DNA from: CAYLMG01 sp964493425
GTDB lineage: Bacteria > Planctomycetota > Phycisphaerae > Sedimentisphaerales > Anaerobacaceae
DNA length: 57,730 nt
Direction of reading: 5' to 3'
Assembly (NCBI GenBank): GCA_964493425.1
Contig: CAZBMW010000016.1
Span: 1 to 57,730 of the forward strand
A program made the position numbers and the translations under genes. The notes beneath the pieces are model-generated. The model was not told where the DNA came from and did not search any database. It saw only the letters and a program-made list of their open reading frames with translations. This document shows positions 1-8,364 of this stretch, one piece after another; the stretch's first letter is position 1, and the number at the start of each line of letters is the position of its first letter.

Positions 1-18
1 CGAATCCCGCCCTCTCCG
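1..18 (+). tRNA. 3' end of a probable tRNA-Ser gene, truncated by the window edge
   Basis: Bases 1-5 (CGAAT) match the end of a T-loop. Bases 6-10 (CCCGC) match the 3' strand of a T-stem, 11-17 (CCTCTCC) the 3' acceptor strand, and 18 is a G, the discriminator expected for serine tRNAs. CCA is not encoded. The rest of the gene lies outside the window, so the cloverleaf cannot be verified and this is an inference from 18 bases. It is supported by a second, partly rearranged copy at 81-125 that still shows the matching GCGGG T-stem strand before TTCGA. Confidence 0.4.
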
Positions 19-80
19 TTGAAACTTCCCCTTTGAGGCCGGCGGGATGAGAACACGCGCAGTGCGAAGCACTGCTACGC

Positions 81-132
81 GGGTTCGACACCGAAGGAGC
101 CGCGAAGCGAATCCCGCCCTCTCCGTTGAAAC
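81..132 (+). repeat. Partial copy of the tRNA-Ser-like 3' end with a 22-nt interruption
   Basis: Bases 108-132 repeat bases 1-25 exactly, including 7 bases past the presumed tRNA end. Just upstream, GGGTTCGA (81-88) is the missing 5' half of a T-arm. Removing the 22 bases after it restores a normal T-arm plus acceptor strand. A short GCAGTGC-GAA-GCACTGC hairpin precedes it (about 60-76). Such duplicated tRNA ends are often attachment-site scars or tRNA remnants, but no integrase is visible. Confidence 0.45.
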
Positions 133-169
133 CGCTGCCTTAAATGCGGCGGTATGCAGAAAGATGAAC

Positions 170-202
170 AAAAAAGGGCCTGTCCTTTATCGGGACAGGC
201 CC
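170..202 (-). terminator. Rho-independent terminator of the large secreted-protein gene
   Basis: Read leftward, GGGCCTGTCC (202-193) pairs perfectly with GGACAGGCCC (185-176) around a 7-nt loop and is followed by six U (175-170). It lies about 47 nt downstream of the stop codon at 249. Confidence 0.9.
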
Positions 203-248
203 AATATCTATGAACACTAACCGCTTATAGCGGCCAGTCTCAATCGAC

Positions 249-3200
249 TTAATAATCCTCACCAAACAAATATGGGTCCTGCATCCAGTTATTGCCCATC
301 ACGGCAAGGTCACCAAAGTCAATCTTACTGTCAGGCTTCACGTCAGCCTCTGCATTCGACAGGCCGGCCAATCCTGCAGTCAATATTGCCAAGTCTCCCG
401 GCGGAATCGCCTCGCCGTAAACCTTGATCGACGCAACAGAACCTGTGTACGGATAATCACCATACGTCGGCACAAATCCACCACGTATATAGGCGTCGTT
501 AGAATCAGCAGGTACTTCAAAAGGAGCACCTATGGTTACAGGCTGGTCTGCATAGACAGCAAGGTTCTTGTCTTCAAGGTTGTGTATGGCGCCATCGGTT
601 ACAAGCGCTTCAGTCGTGCCGTCATAAGTAACAGCGATAATATGCCACTGTCCGGCAACAGGTACACCACGGTCAAAGCCCATATCAGGCAACTGGTCTC
701 CCTCGTTCCAGTGAACGACCGCTGCCCAGGCAGCGTCGGAACCGTAGCCAAAGCCTGCGGTAGTGCCGGCGGGACCGCCACGCTGTGCCCATGTTAACAG
801 CCATTCTTCAGCGGTTATTTCCGGGTTGTAAACCTCATAAATCACCGTAAAGTCATTGGGCGCGTTAGTATCGCTCGTCAGTGTCGCAGGGGCGTTCTGG
901 TCCCAGACCAACATATCAGTAGCATCGAAGGTCACACACTTCTTGCTGGCGATTGTCTCGACTACCGGTTTGTTAGGATCGTTAGTGTTGGCATCAGTAA
1001 ATACGCCGCCGCCGGAACCGCTGCTGTTCGACCAGCTTGAAAGTGGTCCGGTTGAAAGACCGGCTGCGCTTAGATTGATTATCGGCGTCGGTAAGACGGG
1101 CGTCTCACCGGGGAAGCTGTATGTGAAAATCTCAAGGTCTGCGTTATTAATCACACAATTAGCATCAAAGTCTCCTGCAACGCTGCCGGGTAAACATATA
1201 CCCGGGGATAGCTGAATATCATCAAAGAATACTAATCCGGTGCCGCCCGGCTGCTGGTCGTCTTTTATACCGAAACCAATATATATCTTGGCAATATTCT
1301 CTGTGTCAAGATCGGTGTCCTTGTCAGTAAAATCACTCAGCTTTATGTACCAGTCCTGCCACTGCTGAACTTTCACATGCGGGTCAGGATGCTGTATGGC
1401 AACTAAAGTGCCGTCACCGTCCTCAAGGCCGACATACATAGGTTCTGCATCATTATCATTGTTCGGGTCGCCAAAAAATGACAGCTGCAGTACCTTATAA
1501 CCGCTCCAGTCACGCATCAAATCCAGACTGTCAAGATCGGGGTCAGTCTGCGCCGCATCATCTATAGCTGCGTACGCCTCGGAAAGATACGCGTCAGGAA
1601 CCGGAACATAGGAGTAAATATCCGGCGGGGAACCGTTGTACAAATCGACCAGCCAGCTGACATAGCCGTCATTGTCATAATAGAACTTCATCGATTGAGC
1701 ACCGGATTGGGCAAAATCACCAGGCTGATAATGTTCATAATCTTCTGTAAAAGTACCGTCGCAAGGATCCGTGTTGAGCTGGACAAGTGAGCCGGATGTA
1801 CCAGGTACCTGTGGCGGGTTAAACACGAATGCATAATTGCCGTCAACCCAGACACTCTTCAAAGTACCTTCCGGCGGCGAAGAAGACTTGCCCGTATCGG
1901 TGTAATCATCAAAGTCGTCAATAGACGAGTAATCTTTAATCGTAAACTGCCAGACATCACCCGGCCATATCTGGTCGGCATGAGCATTATTAACCTCATC
2001 TACGACCCAGTATACATCTTGCTCCGACCCATATGGAGCATTCGGGCCGGGAATCACATAGCACGGGTCGCTCAGTACAATCGGGGCTCCTATGCGGTCG
2101 TTCACGTCGTCGTAGTCGGTGCCATAATACAGCTTGTGCCCATTCGCACTGGCAGCATATTTTCCCGGCTGCCACGATAGAACTGGATAACGGTCTACAC
2201 CTGTCGCATTATCAGGCGGGTCCGGCAGCCAAGCCTTCTTGGAGGTTATTATAGTTTTCAGGTCCTCCTGTGTCATCGCATAATTATAGATGCGGAAATC
2301 ATCCAAAAGGCCGACAAAATATGCATCAGCTTCGAACTGCGACCTGCCGAGCCAGTTATTGGTAGTAGTACCAAGAGCGCTTGGAAGCACTTCCGTGTAC
2401 TCGTTAGCCACTTCCACACCGTCAACAAATAATGTCATTTCCTCCCGATCTCCATCTATTGCTACAGCTACATGATGCCATTCGGGCGTAAGTACGGGAC
2501 CGGTTAGCTGAGACTCTCCGCCGCTGCCTGTTGTCGTAATACCGAATACCATAGGAGCACCGGGAGCTCCGTTGCAAGCCGACAGGCGCATATAATCATT
2601 CACGTCTTGCCCGAAATCGAAGATACGCTGCTGACTGTTGCCGATACCGGGGAATTTCACCCAGGTCACAACGGTGCAGCTGTTCAGCGTACTAATGGTA
2701 TCGCCGATGGGCAAATCCACATAGTCGTTGTAACCGTCAAATCTTACTGCACCTTCTACCTGGCCTTCTTCTGTCCAGTGGGGGCCGTTAACCAGAGTTC
2801 CGTGATGTTCATGGCCGGACCAGTCAAGTGCCGTTGTGCGCGTACCCTCATCAAAAGTCCAATAGCCAAGAAGGTTGGAGTCTTCAATATTTATGATGGG
2901 CCAGGTCTCGAAACTCCAGACATTGCCTTTGTATATGGGTGAGCCGCCGGTACTGACCTCATCAATCCTCCAGTAGTAGGTTGTACCACGGTCGAGTGTT
3001 CCAAGCGTATAAGAATTAGCGTCCTGATCTATAGAGAAGTACAGCAGGCCTGGATGGGAGGCCCTCGTAGCGTTATTTACATCAGCATAATCGGTGTCTA
3101 AATATACATCGTGCTTGTCAGCATCGGACCCTGCCTCCCAATAAATGTCCTCATCGACATCTACGTATTGAGCCTCATCAGCTGGGCTGGGACCGTATGC

Positions 3201-5126
3201 TTTTAAAGGCTGGATCATAAAGCTCCATATGTGACCTTTATCTATCGTATAACCATCAGACCTGACACCGTCAATCCGCCAGTAATAAGTTACGCCGGGT
3301 GTTAAACCATTAGCGGAGAAATTATTGGCATCCTGTGCCTCACTGTAATACGTCATTCCGGGATGGCTGGCTCTGGTAGCGTCATTGACATCATCAAAAT
3401 CGGTGCCGACATACACATCGTGTTTGTCTGCGTATATTCCCGGCTGCCACTGAAGCTCGGGGTCTGTGGTATATACAACGCTTCCGTCCGTCGGATTCGG
3501 TTTAAGAGCCTGAGGTATCACAACCAATTTAAAGCTGCTGATAGTACCGGTCACAATTGAGTAATAACCGTTGGAGCCGAAAGCAACGTATTGGATATCG
3601 ATCCCGTAAGTACCGGGATTTATGGTTTGCTGGAATTCAAGAGAACCATCGAAATACCAGCTAACCATCCATTCTGTTGCACTATTCATTTCAATGCGCA
3701 CCTTCATTATCTCAGCACTGCTGGTAGAAGAGTCTCCAAGCGCGCCTCCGGTACCCGGGCCTATAAAGGCCTGGTCTCCAGTACCAGCGCCGCTGCCTCG
3801 CACCAACGACCATAGTACCGGGCTGTTATCCAGGATTCGGTTTCCTACATTGGGTGTGGCAGTATTAATGAAGCCAATACCCATCCAATCACCGGTGTTA
3901 TCAATTGAGGCGGAAAGCTCATAGACTGCGCCAATTATCGGTGTGAACGGCAAAACTGCCGTAAACATTGTGCCCGAAGAGCCCAAAGCAGAATAATAGC
4001 CGTCAGCATCCACGGAAAGTCCTGCATCCCAGACGTTTCCGCCCGTGGTGATATCGGGTGTCGTTCCATCCAAATCCGTACCAGATGCGCCGTCGAAATT
4101 ATCATAATAAAGGGTAACAACGCCGGCCTCAAGTTCTGTCGAGAAATTCCAGACCTGACCTTTGGTCGGGGAGCCCCCGTCGACCTCGTCAATCCGCCAG
4201 TAGTAAGTCGTAAAATAGTCAAGTAGGCCAGCAGGGTCATAGCTGTTAGCATCCTGTGCCTCGTTGTAATAAAGCACGCCGGAGTGACTTGCTCTGGTAG
4301 CGTTATTTACATCATCAAAATCGGTGCCAACATATACATCATGTTTATCAGCACCAACTCCCGGCGTCCAGCCGAAAACTACATCTCGCGGCACACCGAC
4401 CTGTCCATTTACCGGGTCGGGGTCCGCTGCATAAGAGCCTAACTGACGTGTCAATTCAAATTCACTAATGAGCGCATCGCATCTATTCGTGGAAATCGCA
4501 ACATAATCGAAGTTCGACTTCTGTGCTTCAGCAACATCTACAGTACGTTTCAAAACACTGTTGTAATACCACTGTACCACCCAGGGAGATAACGTCGTAT
4601 CGAGAACAATATCAATGTTATTCTCGCTTATGGTATCGCTATCTTCGCCGCCGGTCGCATTTGGGCCGGTAAAGGTCTGGTCATTCTGATCAGCCGATGC
4701 TGTGCGGCTCAATGCCCAGTAAATAGGGTTACGGTTCCCGGCATCGTTGAAAAACCGAGCGTCCGGGACAGCATTGGACGGCGTAAAACCCACAGCAACC
4801 CAGTTATTGTCAGGTACGTTAGGCCCGGAGTAAACATCAATAGTAGCGGACAAAGTATAGATATAACCGTCCGCCGGACTGAAAGGCAGATAAGCGCTAT
4901 CACCGAACCCATTACCATCCCAAACAATTGCTCCATTCGCGTCAAAATCAGCACCCGCGACCCAGACATTGCTGCCTATGGTGATATCGGGTGCTAAACC
5001 GTTGAGGTTTACATCAGCCGGGCCGTCAAAGTTATCGTAATAGAGGGTATCTGCCGCCGACCGATCACCAACTGCCAGAGCTATCACCAAAGCAAAAAAG
5101 ATTAAAAAATAAAATTTTCTACACAT
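249..5126 (-). CDS. Large secreted LamG / fibronectin-like / dockerin-like protein
   Basis: 1625 residues with an N-terminal signal peptide (residues 1-25, hydrophobic core, cleavage near AAD). Two related beta-sandwich-like blocks start with LYYDNFDG (about 26-230 and 340-540). At least three copies of a fibronectin-like module carry the signature KHDVYVGTD...YYWRIDEV (about 235-335, 545-640, 645-745). A LamG-type concanavalin-like domain follows (about 755-950, LGYWTFDEG start), then a further module and a carbohydrate-binding-like segment. Near the C-terminus a dockerin-like calcium loop (GDFDANCVINNADLEIF) is separated from a second one (KPDSKIDFGDLAVMGNNW) by another LamG-like domain of about 180 residues. 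Start is supported by AGGAGGA 7 nt upstream of ATG. Probably a surface or exported glycan-binding protein; no catalytic domain was recognised. Monocistronic, with its own terminator. Confidence 0.9.
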   Translation of the reverse strand: MCRKFYFLIFFALVIALAVGDRSAADTLYYDNFDGPADVNLNGLAPDITIGSNVWVAGADFDANGAIVWDGNGFGDSAYLPFSPADGYIYTLSATIDVYSGPNVPDNNWVAVGFTPSNAVPDARFFNDAGNRNPIYWALSRTASADQNDQTFTGPNATGGEDSDTISENNIDIVLDTTLSPWVVQWYYNSVLKRTVDVAEAQKSNFDYVAISTNRCDALISEFELTRQLGSYAADPDPVNGQVGVPRDVVFGWTPGVGADKHDVYVGTDFDDVNNATRASHSGVLYYNEAQDANSYDPAGLLDYFTTYYWRIDEVDGGSPTKGQVWNFSTELEAGVVTLYYDNFDGASGTDLDGTTPDITTGGNVWDAGLSVDADGYYSALGSSGTMFTAVLPFTPIIGAVYELSASIDNTGDWMGIGFINTATPNVGNRILDNSPVLWSLVRGSGAGTGDQAFIGPGTGGALGDSSTSSAEIMKVRIEMNSATEWMVSWYFDGSLEFQQTINPGTYGIDIQYVAFGSNGYYSIVTGTISSFKLVVIPQALKPNPTDGSVVYTTDPELQWQPGIYADKHDVYVGTDFDDVNDATRASHPGMTYYSEAQDANNFSANGLTPGVTYYWRIDGVRSDGYTIDKGHIWSFMIQPLKAYGPSPADEAQYVDVDEDIYWEAGSDADKHDVYLDTDYADVNNATRASHPGLLYFSIDQDANSYTLGTLDRGTTYYWRIDEVSTGGSPIYKGNVWSFETWPIINIEDSNLLGYWTFDEGTRTTALDWSGHEHHGTLVNGPHWTEEGQVEGAVRFDGYNDYVDLPIGDTISTLNSCTVVTWVKFPGIGNSQQRIFDFGQDVNDYMRLSACNGAPGAPMVFGITTTGSGGESQLTGPVLTPEWHHVAVAIDGDREEMTLFVDGVEVANEYTEVLPSALGTTTNNWLGRSQFEADAYFVGLLDDFRIYNYAMTQEDLKTIITSKKAWLPDPPDNATGVDRYPVLSWQPGKYAASANGHKLYYGTDYDDVNDRIGAPIVLSDPCYVIPGPNAPYGSEQDVYWVVDEVNNAHADQIWPGDVWQFTIKDYSSIDDFDDYTDTGKSSSPPEGTLKSVWVDGNYAFVFNPPQVPGTSGSLVQLNTDPCDGTFTEDYEHYQPGDFAQSGAQSMKFYYDNDGYVSWLVDLYNGSPPDIYSYVPVPDAYLSEAYAAIDDAAQTDPDLDSLDLMRDWSGYKVLQLSFFGDPNNDNDAEPMYVGLEDGDGTLVAIQHPDPHVKVQQWQDWYIKLSDFTDKDTDLDTENIAKIYIGFGIKDDQQPGGTGLVFFDDIQLSPGICLPGSVAGDFDANCVINNADLEIFTYSFPGETPVLPTPIINLSAAGLSTGPLSSWSNSSGSGGGVFTDANTNDPNKPVVETIASKKCVTFDATDMLVWDQNAPATLTSDTNAPNDFTVIYEVYNPEITAEEWLLTWAQRGGPAGTTAGFGYGSDAAWAAVVHWNEGDQLPDMGFDRGVPVAGQWHIIAVTYDGTTEALVTDGAIHNLEDKNLAVYADQPVTIGAPFEVPADSNDAYIRGGFVPTYGDYPYTGSVASIKVYGEAIPPGDLAILTAGLAGLSNAEADVKPDSKIDFGDLAVMGNNWMQDPYLFGEDY

Positions 5127-5750
5127 AATATTCCTCCTTTAATAAAAGTTATTGATCACTTTGCATATAAACACATTTGCTCTCAACGAACATCTATAAA
5201 TCGGTATTACCGCAATAAACCAACGCTTTTACACCTGAGAAAATTATGCTTCTCTCATAAATATATACTTCTGTATAGATATAGTTGTTTGCCGGCAATG
5301 AATAAGAAAAAAACAAAAATCCTACAAATTTTGTGCTGCCTTGGGCGAGTGCCGTGCCACAACCTCCTTTCTTTTGAAAACCCTCTTCAAGCTGCTGGTC
5401 AAGATAAAAATTATTGCTGCGAAAGTTATGCGTGTACGAGTGAATTTCGCATAGGATTATCCCTCCCCTATTCCTAAACTTTCCAAAAAGCTAAAAACCA
5501 GCACCCTATTTATACCACACTAGCCTGCTCTACGTCAAGGAAAAAACACCATTTTTCGTTTCAAAAACAACTATTAAAAACGTCTCTAACAACCTCTAAC
5601 ATCAGAAAATGGTCAAGAAATCCAGAACTGAAATGAACTGATAAAATGCTGAAGACAAACATATTGCTTAATTGCCGAAAATTCGGCAAAAACTCCTTTC
5701 CTGTCGCATTAATTCCTTTTTCCATTCTCCGTCCGAGTAAGGTAAATCTC
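5127..5750. other. Intergenic region, no convincing gene
   Basis: About 620 bases between the divergent secreted-protein and exchanger genes. It holds the ribosome binding site of the leftward gene (AGGAGG near 5131-5137). Short open frames here lack ribosome binding sites and family resemblance. No RNA gene was seen, and no leftward promoter with good spacing could be picked. Confidence 0.5.
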
Positions 5751-5778
5751 TTGAAGTACAAAGCTTTTAAGCTATAAT
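5751..5778 (+). promoter_or_regulatory. Sigma-70-type promoter, probably giving a leaderless mRNA
   Basis: TTGAAG (5751-5756), 16-nt spacer, perfect TATAAT (5773-5778). The expected start of transcription, about 7 nt on, coincides with the ATG at 5786, so the exchanger mRNA would have essentially no 5' leader. No Shine-Dalgarno sequence precedes the ATG. Confidence 0.65.
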
Positions 5779-5785
5779 CCTCGCA

Positions 5786-6748
5786 ATGAATACAATAATT
5801 GCTGCTTTATTTTTAGCCGGCGGGCTTTGGGTGCTGTGGAAATCTGCCGGGCTGCTGGTTGAAGGCGCGGTTTCTCTGGCACAAAGGCTGGGTATAAGCA
5901 GTCTCGTCATCGGCCTTACGGTTGTTGCGATGGGAACATCAGCACCGGAGGTTGCTGCGAGCATAGCGGCGGCAGTCCGAGGTGCAGGTGACATCGCAAT
6001 CGGAAACGTTTACGGCTCAAACATTGCGAACCTTGCACTCGTCGGTGGCCTGGCTGCACTCATCAATCCCATCACCGTTAAGAAAACAACGCTGCTGCGC
6101 GAGATACCCGCAATGCTTTTGGTAGCTTTGATATTATGGCCGATTCTTAAAGACTTGAGGCTGTCCCGGCCGGAAGGTGCCCTGCTGCTGCTTATATTCC
6201 TGCTGATGCTTATTTTGATTATCCTTTCAGCAAAGCAAAAAAACAGAAATACAATAATCAAACAAACCAGCCCTGGTTCACAAAAAATCTTAAGTTTACG
6301 CAAGAACATTATATTTATTGTCGCAGGTTTCATCGGCCTTGCATTAGGTGCAGAAGTAACTGTACGCGGTGCGGTTTTTATCGGCGAGCAAATCGGTTTG
6401 AGCCAGGCTGTAATCGGTCTGACAATTATAGCCGTCGGTACTTCACTGCCGGAGCTTCTTACCTGTATAGTAGCTTCCATCAAAAAGCAGAGCGACATTT
6501 CCATCGGAAACCTTGTCGGCAGCAATATATTCAATACACTTCTTGTTACCGGCATTGCCGGCACTGTCAGCCCCTTCGGCATCGGAGCAAGACTGATAGG
6601 GGCTGACTACTGGATTATGGTTGGTATAAGCGCAGGCTTTGCGTTAGCAATAATCATCGGCAGACGTGCTATAAACAGGATAGAGGCCTTGCTGCTTACC
6701 GGCTGCTACTTCGGATATATCGCATATCTGCTTGTCTTTAACAGATAA
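5786..6748 (+). CDS. Sodium/calcium exchanger (CaCA family, YrbG-like)
   Basis: 320 residues, normal for the bacterial YrbG branch of cation/calcium antiporters, which exchange Na+ (or H+) for Ca2+ across the inner membrane. The two inverted alpha-repeats are obvious: GTSAPEVAASI with GNVYGSNIANL (about residues 52-80) and GTSLPELLTCI with GNLVGSNIFNT (about 215-250); the acidic and Asn residues in these motifs bind the ion. About ten hydrophobic segments, with a basic cytoplasmic loop in the middle (about 150-175). It stands alone, with a consensus promoter directly in front; the next gene is convergent. Confidence 0.93.
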   Translation: MNTIIAALFLAGGLWVLWKSAGLLVEGAVSLAQRLGISSLVIGLTVVAMGTSAPEVAASIAAAVRGAGDIAIGNVYGSNIANLALVGGLAALINPITVKKTTLLREIPAMLLVALILWPILKDLRLSRPEGALLLLIFLLMLILIILSAKQKNRNTIIKQTSPGSQKILSLRKNIIFIVAGFIGLALGAEVTVRGAVFIGEQIGLSQAVIGLTIIAVGTSLPELLTCIVASIKKQSDISIGNLVGSNIFNTLLVTGIAGTVSPFGIGARLIGADYWIMVGISAGFALAIIIGRRAINRIEALLLTGCYFGYIAYLLVFNR

Positions 6749-6764
6749 AACCGCACAGGATGAC

Positions 6765-7814
6765 TCAAGTATTATTTGAGGCGAGGTTTGCAGTAACAGT
6801 TTCATAGACCATATCTACAGAAACATTTTTGATATTATGTTTAGGGTTAAGGCTGTCAGCCTTTAATCCCCTATCAAAAGGCTCAATAGCAACAATAGAA
6901 TGCGGCTTTTTGTAGGGAGCTACCCTTGCCGGATTTGAGCGGCCGAAAATTATAACCACAGGCACACCAAGTGCAGAGGCGATATGGCTCGGGCCTGTAT
7001 CGTTGCCGATGACAATCTTTGCAGATTTTAACAAAGCTTTTAACTGATTTAAATCAGTTTGTCCCGCCAGGTCAATGACAGGCACTTTGGCTGACCGCTT
7101 TAATCTTTCGTTAATAATTTTTTCGCAAGCACTGCCTGATGTAACGATTTTCAGGCCGAACTGAGTGTAAATCTTTTCCGCGAGACTTGCGAAACGCTCT
7201 ATTGGCCAGCATTTGTCGGCGTGTGCCGAGCCGACGACAAGGCAGGCGTACTTTTTAGGCTCGGTATTATAGGAGGCTAATAGCTTATTCACAAAATCAA
7301 ATGCCCTCTCATCCGTAGGCACAGTAAATTCCGGCTTAACACCTTCGGCACCGGCAAGCCGGACGATTTTAAGATAGAAATCAACAAGGTGGATACAGCT
7401 ATTATCCTGCTCGACTTTATGAGTATAAAAGAGATGAGCAAATTCTCTGGCGTTATCCATTCCGAAGCGCTTTTTACAGCCGCAAAGCCAGCCTAAAGCA
7501 GCGGTCCTGAAAAGGCCCTGGAAATCAAAGACAGCGTCGAATTTTTCTTTTCGCAGTTTTTTTATTAAAGCTAACAGAGCGTTGAGGGCTTTCGGGTTAT
7601 ACCAGGCCTGTCCGAGGAATCTGCGGTCGAAAGTAATCAACTCATTTATATGGGGGTGATTTTCGATCAGGGGTGCAAACTCAGGGCGGATTAGCCAGCA
7701 TATTTTTGCGTTAATAAAGCTCTTGCGCAAAGCCGACAGGGCCGGCAAGGCCTGTATTATGTCACCAAGCGAGCTGGGCTTGACTATTAAAATTTTTTTG
7801 AAACCTTCAGCCAT
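6765..7814 (-). CDS. Glycosyltransferase family 9 (heptosyltransferase-like)
   Basis: 349 residues, the usual size of ADP-heptose:LPS heptosyltransferases (WaaC/WaaF, GT9, GT-B fold). The N-terminus ILIVKPSSLGDIIQALPAL is the hallmark of the family, and the C-terminal donor site has GNDTGPSHIASALGVPVV (about 270-290) followed by an IFGRSNPARVAPY-type segment. It probably adds a heptose or related sugar to the LPS core on the inner face of the cytoplasmic membrane, consistent with lpxD and lpxI elsewhere in the window. The exact acceptor cannot be told. It converges with the exchanger gene and diverges from the Nudix gene. Confidence 0.9.
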   Translation of the reverse strand: MAEGFKKILIVKPSSLGDIIQALPALSALRKSFINAKICWLIRPEFAPLIENHPHINELITFDRRFLGQAWYNPKALNALLALIKKLRKEKFDAVFDFQGLFRTAALGWLCGCKKRFGMDNAREFAHLFYTHKVEQDNSCIHLVDFYLKIVRLAGAEGVKPEFTVPTDERAFDFVNKLLASYNTEPKKYACLVVGSAHADKCWPIERFASLAEKIYTQFGLKIVTSGSACEKIINERLKRSAKVPVIDLAGQTDLNQLKALLKSAKIVIGNDTGPSHIASALGVPVVIIFGRSNPARVAPYKKPHSIVAIEPFDRGLKADSLNPKHNIKNVSVDMVYETVTANLASNNT

Positions 7815-7875
7815 ATGTGGATAATTGTAAGAAATAGACGCTTATTGAGCAATCGAATAATGAACAGGGCTCTTT

Positions 7876-8337
7876 ATGTCAGAGAAGGCAAAATTCACAT
7901 ACGATTGGCCCAGGCCGATGGTGACAGTAGATATCGCAGTTTTTCGGCTTTTCGAGGATAAATTACACATCCTGCTTATACAACGAGGCAAAGAGCCGTT
8001 TAAGGGCTTCTGGGCACTTCCAGGCGGATTTGTGGAAATGAATGAGGAGCTTGACGATGCAGCCGCAAGAGAGCTTTCAGAGGAAACAGGGCTTTGCAAC
8101 ATCAAGCTGAAGCAGATTCAAGCTTTTGGGGGAATTGGCAGAGACCCGCGAGGCAGGGTCATTTCGATATTATATATGGGCCTAATTAGAGCTGATGCAC
8201 CAGAATTAAGAGCAGGAGATGATGCATCAGCCGCTCAGTGGTTTGATGCGTGCAAGCTTGCTGAAAAAATAGCCTTCGACCACAGGATGATAATTGGGTT
8301 CGCAGCAGGTAAATTGGATAAGAAAAAGTTTCAGTGA
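7876..8337 (+). CDS. Nudix hydrolase
   Basis: 153 residues. The Nudix box GGFVEMNEELDDAAARELSEETGL (about residues 52-75) fits GX5EX7REUXEEXGU with all catalytic glutamates. The N-terminal strand PMVTVDIAVFRL and the conserved ALPGGFV resemble the ADP-ribose pyrophosphatase / NrtR-like branch, so a nucleoside-diphosphate derivative such as ADP-ribose is the most likely substrate; an 8-oxo-dGTP type cannot be excluded. No DNA-binding C-terminal domain is present, so it is an enzyme rather than an NrtR regulator. Single gene, convergent with the next one. Confidence 0.9.
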   Translation: MSEKAKFTYDWPRPMVTVDIAVFRLFEDKLHILLIQRGKEPFKGFWALPGGFVEMNEELDDAAARELSEETGLCNIKLKQIQAFGGIGRDPRGRVISILYMGLIRADAPELRAGDDASAAQWFDACKLAEKIAFDHRMIIGFAAGKLDKKKFQ

Positions 8338-8364
8338 AAAAACTAAGTTTCTTGGATGCGAACG

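Noticed and set aside
5289..5477. Small rightward open frame in the 5.1-5.8 kb gap
   Set aside because: No ribosome binding site, no motif, and composition of non-coding DNA.
6010..6582. 190-residue frame opposite the exchanger gene
   Set aside because: Shadow of a clear CaCA exchanger on the other strand.
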